Assembly: GCA_023634235.1 (NCBI GenBank)
Contig: JAMKCF010000009.1
Span: 1,302,001 to 1,366,000, forward strand
From: Pisaster brevispinus
Taxonomy: Eukaryota > Echinodermata > Asteroidea > Forcipulatida > Asteriidae
DNA: 64,000 bases
Direction of reading: 5' to 3'
Shown: positions 13,232-26,100 of the stretch, in pieces
Position numbering within the stretch: position 1 is the stretch's first letter
Layout of the letters: each line of letters opens with the position of its first letter
Notes under the pieces: model-generated
Database searches by the model: none
Told to the model about the DNA's origin: nothing
The model's input: only the letters and a program-made list of their open reading frames with translations
Translations under genes and position numbers: made by a program

Positions 13232-14672
13232 AGTTCCCAGGGGGCTCCCTGATGTGAAGGACACTATCTTGGGGACCATGTTTTGACAATGTGTACATTT
13301 CGGAAATCCCCTTCCGTATGCAGCTGTACCAGTAGATGTTTGGGTGTTAACTTCCATGTATATATGAATGACCAAAACATTCTGTATTTAGCCTAGACTC
13401 CGTAAAAATCACTAGTAAAGAAGACAGTGGACCCATACACCGCTAGTCCAGTGTTTTCTTGATCTTTTAAGATCGATTAAATACAAACTGGAAATTGAAC
13501 CGTGTACATGTAATATGTACCCGTACATGGGGGTAGGGTTTATGCGTCCTTGCTCTAGGATTGAATCATCTATGATTAAACTCTTCCTCTATGATTGCTC
13601 ACTCTCACTGTACAAGTACTTCAAACGTACAGGCAAGGAAGCTGCCTAGAGCTACTCTGGTTTCCATTTTTAACACTTTGAGCTTTAAACATCACTGTGT
13701 GTGTTTGGACCTTTAATTTGAGTGTCCAGTACACATGTACAGTCAAATCAATGTTACTGAAGGGAAAATAGTCGGACCCCTTTGTGGTATGATGTCAGTA
13801 GTCACAATTGTACTATTATTGTACCTGTACACAAGGAACATGTCAAAGATGGTCGGAGCATGGAGCATGCGTAGAGCAAAGAGCGTGGATGGGATTATGT
13901 AAAGGAACAAAAATGAAAGCACAGTAGGGTCCTCAAGTTCCCATTGTAGCTGAAATAACTTTTCTGTGTTCAAGGTAGTAGCCCTCAGTACATACATGTG
14001 GGCTCATGTTACTCATGTAAGCAAGTTCCATTGCCATGATTTACAATCAAGTTGTACCCAGTATGTTTGCTGGTGGTGTCATGATATCTTCATTTGTGCA
14101 GCCTAAAGAGTCCTTGTGGACCTATGTCTCAAACATAACTCACTGCCTGGGTGACCTGTGCCACTTAATGTGTGTGTGTGTGTATGTGTATTTAACCATC
14201 TTGCGGTTACCGCTCTGCGTGGTGTAAGGATATGAAAATATCGGGAATCTAATCAGGGCTAGCACTATTCCAATTACAGACTAAACCGCAGAGTCTGTCA
14301 GACCAGAAACTCTAGAGGCTGTGTATCCATTGGTAATGTTTCCTCCTGACTGTTGTTTCCTCTATGCTTAGTTTGCTTTGTTTATCTACAAGGTGCACGG
14401 AGGCTTCTGATGGAAGTGACTTGAGCTGGATATGAGTAGAAAGGCCATCTTAAGGAAATGTTAGAGGATTGTTTGGAAGAGAAGCCAAATTATCGCCTAA
14501 AAGACTATACATCGTTTAAAAGTTTCATCAATGTGACATAAGTATAATTGCAAAACAGAAATCAGTGTTCAAAGTAGTCCTTCTAAGAAAGTACAAAGTT
14601 TTATTTTGTTCTTTTGATAACGTAAGTTACATACCATTTAAAAATTACAATTTTAAGTACGTTAACAGTACT

Positions 14673-14861
14673 CAGCGTTGTCCCTTAACAATGGTTCGCT
14701 GGCCAGTTAAAATTCTCTCCAAGTGGTCCAGCTGGCTAGTTCAGTGCTGAAAAAGATCACTATCACAAAATATGGACTAGTGAAAAAGCATGGGGACCAG
14801 TGAAATGACAAGCTAACTGGTCCTGCTGGCCAGTCACTGAAAAAGTTAAGGACAAACCCTG
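14673..14861. mobile_element. TIR element (MITE family C), copy 1
   Basis: 189 bp with 17-bp inverted ends, CAGCGTTGTCCCTTAAC at the left and GTTAAGGACAAACCCTG at the right. The interior repeats ctggccagt/gctggccagt words. Flanks GTACT and GTAAT agree at four of five bases, so the target duplication is uncertain. Confidence 0.55.
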
Positions 14862-15916
14862 GTAATGCAAAAATGGGCATTGTCAACTATTTGTTGACAT
14901 ACATGTACCTGTATACATCTGTAGGGCCTTCATGTTCACTTTTTAGAACGATACAAATGGTCACGTATAATGTACTGTACTATTTACAACAGATGTATTC
15001 AATTGCTTTGCATGTGAATAAGTTATTTTGTGCACTGTACTAAAATGCATGTGTACAAAGGGAATACAGGTCATATGGCAAGTGTTGACTAACGTGGCAT
15101 TATAATGCTAATCCCATATGGCAGTCACTTCCACATCTTTTTAAGACGCTGACTAACCAGTATATATTGTCATTCTCTTCATTCCCTTGTGCAGTGTGTA
15201 TTAGTCAACCGCGTCAGGAAGGAGAGCCCAGGAAGAGAGCTTCAGATCACCACGGCAAAGCGTGTACGTTTCTGGTTATGACTCAGTGCTGAGGGCATAG
15301 ATCCTGACCATTGGGCCCTGGTGTAGTATCATATACATTCATGCACCCCCTAACTCTTACATATCAGATTACTATGGATGGGCATTGACTGCCATGCGAC
15401 GCTGTCTATGTAGAGTGGCTGATGTTTTATGCAGGGTTGTCCCCCCCTTTACCCTTACCCCCAGAGAGGTGCGAGTCTTCATAGCGTCGAATGTCATTAG
15501 CAATTCTGAAGACGACTGAAGTGTTTCTGATGACAACGTGAATCTGCAGTGTTCTTGTCGTCGTACATGCATGCATAATTTGCTGATTTGCAGATAGTCT
15601 CAGAGTGATGAACTGAGCTTTACAAGTTTTGGATACCTACGCACATGTGAGCTGTGTATTTAATGGTCGTAGTCATTGTACATGAATAAAAAGTACAGTT
15701 TCAGCTACTTTGTATAAAGGGACAGTATTATTATGTAGGACTTACTTTAAGAATTGATGTTCTACTGAGAAGAACTGCTGTACCTTCCAAACAAGTGGTA
15801 CATGTATTACAGTTTCAGAATGTGAAAGCAATTTTTATGATGAGAGGATTATCGTTTCTTTAAGAGACTTTGAAGTGATTATAAGTGAACTCAAAAAGCT
15901 CAAACAAAACTCCATG

Positions 15917-17192
15917 ATGGGTAGCAATCCATCGTCATTGGACCCAGAGAGGAGGGACCCGGGAGGGGGGACGAGTGGCAGTGATACATCTCCACTGCCA
16001 CCACGAGCCAACGCGCCTGGCCCTTCCTCCTCCCCTCGTCAGCGTCAACAGCTGCAACAACAACAACAACCTCATTACCATCATCATCCTCATCTCCATG
16101 GAGATGAAGTCTTAGAGCCTCCGTCTCAGACCCAGGCACCGGCAGCAGTAGCCGCAGTCAAACAAGAGAAGGAGAAGAAGAAAAAGACCAGCCTGGCATC
16201 GTTGAAAAAACGAATTGTGCGGAAAAAGAGGACTGGCAAATCATTGGATCATGCACGAGCGATGCGAGAGATGGCTTCCGCATGGAATCCTTTGGATGTG
16301 TATTCCCTCGTCGAGGAATATGATGCCCTTGCTGCTCTCAAGGAATTAACCATACAAACTGATCTGGCACGTCCAAGCACGACATCTTTAAAAGATGATT
16401 TATCGGACCTGTACGATTTCAAGTTCTGTTCGGACATTGATTTCATATTCCGTGAATCGGTTTTCCCCGTTCATAGAGCCATCCTATCTTGTCGGTGTCC
16501 TTACTTCAGAAAACTCATGGCCCAGTACCCTCATTATGGAGCAAAGGTGCCCATCAAGCTGAGAGTGAGTGGCGTGAGCATTAACACTTTCTCTGCCCTG
16601 CTACGCTACTTGTACTCTGGAGATTTCATAGCGCAGGATTCACGATTAGACAGCCTTGACACCCTCATCCAACTTGGGGAGAAGTTTGGCACGCCAAGTC
16701 CTTTGGAACACGACTTTCGCCGCCTGCTGGAAACAGGAGAATTTACAGATGCTGTGCTTGTATTCTCATCTGATTTAGAATTGGAAAAAACTGAAGTGAC
16801 ACCTGAGGCAGCTGCCGCGCCGCCATTGCCACACAGAACCAGCTCGCTCAGGTGCCACAGATCAGTCCTTGCAGCTCGCTCACCGTTCTTTCGCAATCTC
16901 CTGCAGAAGAGGCAGCGGACCGGGGAGGATTCCATCGAAAGAACGTTTCATGGTCCCACGAAGATCGTGCTCGATGACTCGATCATACCAAAGAAATATG
17001 CACAGGTTTTATTGTATGCAATCTACCAGGATGTACTGGATTTGTCGTTAGTGTTGCCGGATAGTCCGAGTGTTGGAAGCTTAGGGGAGGCTCAAGCCAT
17101 GGCGTCTGGGAAGGCGCCCATGAGCAGGGTAGAGATGGCTATGGAATTGTATCAGATTGCAAGATTTCTGGATTTGGGATCTATGGCACAAG
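15917..17192 (+). CDS. BTBD7: BTBD7 coding exon 1 (N-terminus and both BTB domains)
   Basis: Encodes residues 1-425 plus one base. It holds the myristoylation-type start (Gly2, Ser6), the Gln/His-rich tract, the basic KKKKTSLASLKK segment and both BTB domains, with hallmark FPVHRAIL and HRSVLAARSPFFRNLL. The donor is CAAG|gtgagc. A nearby ATG at 15914 would add one Met but lacks G at +4. The sequence upstream has no in-frame ATG before a stop. A pyrimidine tract and AG at about 15864 (tttctttaag) suggest the exon begins about 15865 with a short 5' UTR, so at least one upstream non-coding exon is expected but was not located. Confidence 0.93.
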
Positions 17193-20100
17193 GTGAGCAC
17201 AAACACACCTCATTTAATAAAGGTTCAAGAAATGTTCGTACAAAAGTTTTTTCAAATATTAACTGATTCTTTCATCTCATTTGGGGGATCTTGGAGGTTT
17301 TTTTGCTTCTCCTGTTTTTCAAATAAAGTCTGAATATAACACCATAGTTTCAAAATTGTTTCAAAGTGGACTCTCAGTCTCATGGGTTCAGTTCATGCTT
17401 TGAAATTTTTTTTTTTTGATTTTAGTGGCCAATTGTCATAGCAGAAAATATTGGTTAGCATATGTATCTTTTAAAGTCAAGTTTGTTCGGATGCAGTCAC
17501 AAACAACCGGGTAACCTACATTTGCTGAGCAACATTTTGTCTATGCTTAGCAAATTTCTGGCCTAGTGGCCCACAATAACAGCTTCATTAATTATCTATA
17601 CTTTTGGTTTTGTTTAGCCCTTTTACATGTATTTAACATTTTAAAATTTGTTCTTCTTTGAAACAAACTGTCGACAAACTTGTGCATAACACGTTGTGCA
17701 TTTTAAGTTAGTAACAAAGCAGTTAAATAATGTGGACTGTGTCAAATTAATCGTTTTATTTTACAAAATGTTATAATAACACTTTTTCTAAAAAATGAAA
17801 CCACTTGATATAATAGGGTCTTGTCTGAATTGGTGGCTACGGCTACCTCTGGATTGCCGCTTACCTTGAGGTATAGGACAACCTTAGCAACAGTTGCAGC
17901 CGTAGCTGTACTAGCCACCGTTTCTTAGAACCGACTAGTGTTGTTTAATTTGCTTCACGAAATCCATTTCAGCTTGTGAGGACACCCTGGCGAATGCTCT
18001 CTGTGCAGAGAACCTGGTCTCCATCCTCAACTGGAGCTCCGAGCCTCACGGCTCCCGCTGGGTCCACAGGCAGGCCATGCACTTCCTCAGGGAAGAGTTC
18101 TCCAACATCATCGCCTCACCGGTGCTCTTTGATCTCAGTAAGAGCCTGCTGAAGAAAGCCATCAAGTCTGATTTCCTGCAGGTAGGATTGAGTTGGTAGT
18201 AGGAGCAGAGATGGTTGGTGTGTGGGGGGGGGTGTTGAGGGATGAGTGGGAGTGCCACTTGCTGCCTTCTGTCTTATTGTCACATTAAACTGCGTTGCAC
18301 TTTCAAGCAAAACATTTTTCAGCTTTGTTTTTAAGTTAAAACAAGGACTGCATTTATTCTATTAACTCTTTCAATGCCCGTTTAAGGTTGGGTTTTTTTT
18401 TATTCGCATATTGAACCTAAAGTTCCCCAGCTTTTTGAGGTTTTTTCGAAATTCTGTATTAAAAAAATAAATAAATAAGTTTCTCACCAAACAAAATGTA
18501 GCTTGCTGATACGTGTTGCATTGGTACATCCCAAAGTCTTTAGTATTTCTTGAGTGATAATGCCCTCTCGCGATAACATGTACATGTATATTACAGGTTG
18601 TACATGTACATGTACGATTGATGACACTTTTTGAGTACATAAAAAGATCGTACATATAAGATAATGGCACTTTTGGAATACATCAAATAGATCGTACATG
18701 TACGACCTTGGCACTGAAAGAGTTAATAGTACCTTCAAGTAGAATAATAATTTTTTTATTTTATGCACTGGTAGAATTGATATTTTGCACTCTTTGTTTC
18801 TGTTATTATTCTAGTGGCTTTCTTCCCCTCTTGTCTTTATAAATGTATGTAAAGCTTCTCACGACATTTTGTGTTTGTTATTGTTATGTACTGTGTTCAA
18901 TGTGTTCATTTGTGCATATCAAATGTCATGCTTTGTTAACATTTCAAATACAGTTCTGATCATGAAACCATTTTTGAATTGATATATTTAGTTTTCAAAT
19001 CCGTCATGTTCCGCATGCCAGTTCCCATTTCTGTTTCCCCAAGACTTCCTTCTTTTCATATGTATTTCCAAAATGTGTTTTTTTGTTTCCCTTGTATCAA
19101 TGGATTTATGGTCTTGCCTAGCTAAAAAAAAATGGCAAGTAAAATGCAAAAATCAAAATGAACAATTTGAAATGGTTAACTCTAAGCAAAAGGAATGTCA
19201 TTGAAAAAAAAGGTATTAAAAGGAATTTTGAATACAACACTAAAAAAAAAAGAAGTTTGCCTAGGGTTTCGGCGGATCTTCAAAAGTATTAAAAAGTCTT
19301 CAATTGAAAGTATCAAAATTTAAGGCCTTAAAAAGCATTAAAAAAATTTTAATTCAGTTTTTGTAGGTATTTAAAAAATGGATGAAGCATGTAACAATTT
19401 TCCTATCAGCTCGTGATGAACTGAAATGCGCTGCATGTAAAAAACTTACATTAGGCGTGAGTGGGTACAGCTGTTTCCCCTGCTTTATTCACTTATTTTT
19501 GGTCTTAAACTTTTGTAAGGGTGGCATTAAAAGGGTCTTAAAAAGTCTTAAATTTGACTTTTTTACAGTGTGCAGATACCCTGTTGTAGTATAAAGTACA
19601 TACACATAATGATATATTTTGTTCTCACATCTGTTGTTTGGTTAAATGTCTTCAGGCAAGCGAGGCTGAGGTTCTGAAAGCTGTAGTGAAGTGGGGAGAG
19701 CACCAACTCATTAGGAGAATGGAAGACAGGGGTAAGTGCTCATGTTACCTCCACAGGAAACAGATATAGAAAGAGAGAAAGCTTAAGGGGAAAAATTTCA
19801 TTCCCAAAGTAAACTGTGCAGCTGCATGTACTCGAATAAAAAATATGTTCACGCTGGACGCACTTCCTGTGGATCATTGAGGAAGTCTAAATGGTCATGA
19901 TGGTTATATACAGTGACTTATTATTATTATTACATGTGGTGTCAATGGGAAGATCACCCTCTAGTAGAGGTCAAAAGAAGGTTGCTCATCCTGGGCATCT
20001 GTAATATGCGGCTATAGACCCCTCAAGAAGGCCATCCCTGAGGCCAAACAGAGGCAAATCATTGGGAGATAGCTGTTCTTTGTGCGTAAAAACGTGCGCG

Positions 20101-23100
20101 TGACCTCGGTACCTGTAGCGTTTCGCATTATGCAAAGGGGGTCTATTGATTTCTATAGACCCCCTTGCACAATGCGGAACGCACCTCCGAACAATGCGCG
20201 ACTACCATTTCCATCATTTGGGGAGTCGAATCTTATGTGCTTGTTTGTGCACGATTTTGACTCCAAAAATGATGGACAGGATAGGCGCGTGTGAGTGTGC
20301 TGCACATTGTGCAAAGGGTCTAAATATTTACATTATTTTGTTTACTTTGAAGGATGAACTTCATAAATGCATAAAGGTTTTAATTAATTAACAGTTATGA
20401 ATTACTCACTTATTTCCTTCATAAAATCAGTCTTCTAGAATATTGCCATTTCCATTAATATCTCACAACGGAAAGTAATGCATTGAACCATGACAGAAAC
20501 AAAAAATACCACAAGTATATGTCTAGGTTTTTCTAATGCTCTGATATGGAAGAAACTTTCATCCATGCAAAATTCTTTTATCTCTCCAGAGCCAAACTTA
20601 GTAAGCAATACCCAGCACAGCGTCAGCCGCAAGGGCATCAAGAGACGCGACCTGGACAACCGGGAACTCCGGGAGATTATAAGCGACCTTCTACCGCTGG
20701 TGCGCTTAGACCACATTATCCCACGCAGCCATGAGGCGCTTGCCAGCGCAGTCAAGCGAGGGCTCATTCCAACACCTCCGTCACATATGCTGCCCGGTGA
20801 CGATCAAACATCCCAACATAATCTGTGGATTTCTGGGAAGCGAAGGCGCTCCAAGCCTCGTCCAAGGCTGTTTACTCCCTACGTAGAGGAGGCAAAGGTA
20901 CTTGATTTATCATTGTTTGCATCTGCCATGGAAGGGGTGAGAGATTTACCTGAGCTGAATTGGTTTTAGGTTAAAGAGCATATTGTATGTCCAAAAAATG
21001 TCTGAAGATTCAGGAGTTTCGGGCTAGAGTGGCATTTTGGTATAGTTGTTTTCTTAAACCTATCTTTTTTAGCTGAATTTATTTTAGGCTAAAGAGCAAA
21101 TTTTACGTTTAACAAATTCTGAAGATTCAGGAGTTTCAGGCTGTTTTTGAATAGTTATGTTTTCTAAAATGTGTCCATCTTTTTTCTTTTTAATAAGAAG
21201 AACAACTACAAAGAGTCATCCCATTCAAAACTTTTTATTTGAACATGATAGGAAAGTCACAGTACATGTATAATCTCCTAACTTCACAAGTTGTAGGTAA
21301 TCAAAGATTGTAATCAGTTTTACTGTGCATGAAAATGTGTTTTAAAAAAGGCACCTTTTCAAGTTGGTGCTTACATGGATGGCAAAGTGATTGCACAGTT
21401 GGCAACTAAATATTTAAGGCTTTGTTTGGCATTGGGAGAGCAGTCTGACCAATCACATTCAGAGATATTGAGACTACATGTATATTGGTTTACAGTGTAC
21501 TGTAAACTGAAACCCCAAATACTTGATAATGTTGTTGAGCTGTTTCAGTGCACTTGATCAAGATAAAAGAAGGAATTAAAAAAATACAGAATACTTCCCC
21601 TTCCCTCCTATACAGAGTACTGAAACTAAACTTTATTTGCTCTTTCATATTAAAAGGTTGTCTTCTATCTTGTTCGTACAGAGTATCCTGGAAGAGCAGA
21701 TGGTATCTGATGTTGATTCGGTGCGGCTTCGTCGGATGCGCATGTCATACGTCCCCGACGCCCTCTACATGCTGGAAGATCGAGGGGAGTGCTCGTCAGA
21801 GGGTCACATGAATCGCTCCCAGTCCTGCCCACCATCTCTCATCACAAGCTCCTTCCCAAGTGAGTATAAGTCAAGTCTCTGTCAAGACCTTATATATGTA
21901 ACGTGACTGAAGTAAGGTACAGAGGGCCTGTGATTAGTCAGGACTCATCCTGATTTTAAGATGTCTGTTTCACTGACCTCTCCTTTTCATTTGAACTATT
22001 TTGAAAGATGTAAACTTGCACAAATGGAGAAAAACAACATGTAGCTGTATTGTTTCTAGCCCCTTAATTATTCCCTATTTGTTGTCATTCAGAAAGCCTG
22101 AAAACCCCCTCAAAAAGTAACATCCTATAAGTTGAGCTGCTTAGACTCAAAACTGTGACCCATTTGTCAAGATTGTGTACAATGACACTCTTGGTATAGT
22201 CCCATGAGGTCAAAAGAATGGTGTTGGTTGGCTCACCGTACGCACCACAGATGTGTGCATACCTGTTTGTTTTTCACCGTTTTGTTTTTCACTTCAGTGC
22301 ATTAAAGTCTATAGGGACATTTGTATCAAAACGATGCCTATTTGACCACAATTGGTTTTTTAAAATGTCCTTCTCAGTGTGACTACACACAACATTTAAC
22401 CATTGGACCAATGTCTACAATGTTTGCTGTTTTATGTCCTCATGTTAATGTTTCTCTCTACTTTCTGTGCACATTTTTTATTCTATGTTCCTTTGTGTTT
22501 CTATACTCACCAGCTCTTTAATTGCAGCTTAGCTAGCTTCGCTCCAGTGCACTACATGTAATCTACATGTATGTAATGGTATAGTCCCATGATTTCAGCT
22601 GCGTTCAGCTCCATTAATTTATTGATACTAATCCTCACAGTTCAGTTTGGAATCCAACATACATGTAAGGAAACACAGGAATATATCTCAAGCGAAAGAC
22701 AGATGGCAGGTGACGATTGGCCATCACCAGCCAGTGCCTGTTTCATCCTTATTGCTGTAGAAACTGAATCTGGTACGGTCTAGAGCAGAAATCAAGACTG
22801 TATTTGATGGGGCCTGCACATACAAGTATGCAGGATGTTTTCCTTTAGTGGCCATACATGTACTTTTGATGGTATTTGTAAAAGTATGAATAACCTAGCT
22901 TTTCCCAACCAGAGTATCAACATTTTTATTTATTATCCCATAAAGATACAAGTGATTGGTTTGTATACAGTGTGTTCATGAAATATACAGCCACAGCAAT
23001 CAAACCATGCATAGCGCCCTCTGTAGTTGATATTCAGAATTCATATTGGGGATGAATACTATTTTTCTCAAATTGGAACGATTTGTTTATCACTGACATG

Positions 23101-26100
23101 AACATCTGTTATGTATACTAGGGTACTGTACTGTATCTCACTACAAAAATAACAAATTGTGATTCTAGAATGTTGGTACTTTGCCACAGTTCAGTACTTC
23201 TTCTTACATGTATAAACATTTTTCAGAGGTTACTGGTAGAACAAATTACTTTGAAGCAAATATTTTGGGTGAACCAATCACATCACACACACTGGATTAG
23301 TACTGACATTTTAGATGTGCAGAAATACAACAGGATGTTTACCATCCAGCCAGGTACTTGGTTCTCACTGCTCTCCCAACATTTCATGACAGCGCCCTCT
23401 GTTGTCATCAGTTGGCAGATGTTTGTTCCTTTCCTGTGAGGACGATACAAGTTGATCTTTAGGTGAGGATTGGCCATAGAAAGAAAATGCTTAGATTGTT
23501 GTCTCTCCCTAAGTTTTTTTCTAAGATTTCTGTGTTTATAAACCAAGAAAAATCCCAAATACAGCAAAATTTATTTTCCGTGGTTGTACCCAAGTATGAA
23601 CCTCCATGGATCAATAATGTACTATGTAAAGGGCTATTCTTTATTGGGGGTTTCGGCCATCAGCGGAAACCACCTTTGTTTTCGTCGAGATTTTTATTTT
23701 ATTTCACTATTATTATTATACTTCTTTCCGAAAAAGTCTCATAGCATTTACACGTGAAATTTGTTACCGTTTGATCTCAGGAACTACAGTCTTAAAAGAC
23801 ACAAACAATACATCAAATGAAAGCCTGTACTCTAACTTAGATCAAGCAGCAGTTTGACCGAGGGTTTTTAATCCTTTGTTGACGATATTAACGATTTAAA
23901 AACACATATCGTCAACAAAGCACGATCGTCTTGTGTGTGTACATTGCACGTAATTCACACTGTACATCGCATACGGCCATACCCACACAGAGCCCATTGT
24001 CCACACGCGTGGCATCGTTTGACCTTTGTACCGTTCATTTTGGTTGACTACTTCGCTTCTGCAGTTAATGGTGAACCTGTATAGCGCCCTCTTGTTTGTG
24101 GAGAGTCCTCGAACTATTAAATACGGAAGCGTTTGGGGATATTAGTAGCGGTTTGTTCTCACGCAATTTCAATGCATTCTCCCACCACAATTTATTTCAA
24201 GGTCTGTGCAGTATAGCTTATTAATAACTTTAGCATTGGCATGGTAATTTATTGTTTACAAATATTTATTATTTAAAACTTTATATCGTCTGAACCATAA
24301 CGTAAAAGAGTTATATTTTGTACCGTCTTGTAGCTTATCACAACGTTCGTACGAAAAACGTGTTTTCATCATCGTGATGTCATCAGGTGTCAAATTAATT
24401 ATTACATTAATTCAACATTGACAACAAAGCCGAAACCCCAGCGTTTGTTCGTTACAAACTCGTTTCTAGTTCTTGCTGTAAAGAAAGGGGAAAAGGATAT
24501 ATGTTCTTTTGAACAGCTACATGAAAATGGCCCCTATAATAAATGTTATTGTGTACAGTGTGCTTAAAACCAAGGCCCAATTTCATAGAGCTGCTTAAGC
24601 ACAAAAAGTAGATATTAGCACAAAAAATGATACTTACCAGAATGAAGTTACCAGCCAAACTGCCATATCACTTGTACAATTTATGACTGGTTTCCTGCTC
24701 ATTTCTGCTAAGCAAAAACAGGTTTAAGCAATATTGTCTGCTTAAGCTGCTCTATGAAATTGGGCCCCTGTCAGATACTTCATTTTCTGTAAGGGCAAGA
24801 CATGGCTTCTTAGTAAGACCGTAAGACTGCTTGAAGTCGGGGAAATCATGTGATTAATTATCTGCAAGGCCTTGGACATAAAGCTGGATAATCCATCACT
24901 TTTATAATTAATCAAATTGTACTGAAGATTTATGATCACTTTGTTACTGTACATTAGTCAACACAGCACTGCACAGCACAGTCAATTATGTGTGTCTTCT
25001 CTTGGTTCATTTAGGCGCCACATTAGAGGGGCAATGTTATAAAGACATGATGATGACGATTGTTATTATTATATCTCGGGATAATGAAACAAAGGGATCC
25101 TCAGAAGTGACTATAGCACTGTGATCTGTAGGTCTGAAGATGCGTGCTTAGAGGAAGCAATGAAGAAATGTCAGTTTTAAGGCCGGTGATTTGCCGCTTC
25201 GGAGGGTTGCAGGTTTCGTGGTAACATTAAACAAGTCATTGATTTCAATTTGGACTGGAAATGATCTGTCAGTGGTGCCGGCCGACAACAGAGTGTTTTT
25301 GGTTTAGAGCCATTTGGCGATTCATGGGAGGAGGTTTGCATTTTGCCGAAGTGGAAAATGGTTGGCTCAACAGTTTGAGATGTGGGAGGAGAACCCCAAA
25401 GTAGGGAAAACCCACGCAATCTGGTAGGGACTGAAAACCTGATCCGAGGCTCAATTCCAGGATCTGAACCAGGGTCCACAGAGGTGTAAATGTGTATTCT
25501 GTAAAATGTTCATGTTTTTAACAATAATAATGGCACAGCAGAAATGGTAAAGTTAGCGAGAGAACCAAATGACAGCTTTTTTTAAAGGGATCAAACATTT
25601 ATGACAGTGTAGGAAATTGATGGAGGGTGTCCCATTTGTCTGACCAGTGATCTGATCTCAAGAGTTTAAACTCATGTACATGTACCAACCTCTTAGGCCA
25701 ATTATGACTCCATGTGATGAATACTGCAGCTAAGGGTGGTGATAGCTACTCTTAGCTCAAATTAAATTGATCACAGTGCAATATTTTCTCTGAATAACTT
25801 TTATTACTTCATACGTTGAAATCTGTTGGCATATTTCATCATTAAAACAAATTGAAATCCGTCAGAAAACAGATTTCTGATTCCCGGGGTCAGTGTAATG
25901 TGAGTTACGGTAGATTAACCCTGAGGAATCCACTGGAGTACTTTACTGTCAATAGAGGGCGCTGTCGCCGAAACCCATTAATGTTCATCAATATACACAC
26001 CCGCAGATTGAGGGAGGGTGGAATATTCCATTAGCAATGATTGTCACTTGACTGGTTCCTGTACACACCGGTTAGTGCTGGATCGGGGCAGTGGGGCCAT

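Larger units (their letters stand above)
9291..15864. other. Non-coding 5' flank (and possible 5' UTR introns) of BTBD7
   Basis: No protein domain seen. Contains an ACATGT microsatellite (11233-11261), MITE family C copy 1 (14673-14861) and repeat family D (11895-11990). A BTBD7 leader exon is expected here; 15195-15265 follows an acceptor-like cccttgtgcag but cannot be confirmed. Confidence 0.5.

Noticed and set aside
15875..15916. Extending BTBD7 upstream from a GTG at 15875
   Set aside because: Nuclear animal genes rarely start at GTG, and the vertebrate-like MGxN start is at 15917 in good context.
25177..25479. Minus-strand 100-codon frame starting MDPGSDPG
   Set aside because: Overlaps SINE/LINE-tail-like wording and a B-box-like motif; best seen as repeat DNA.
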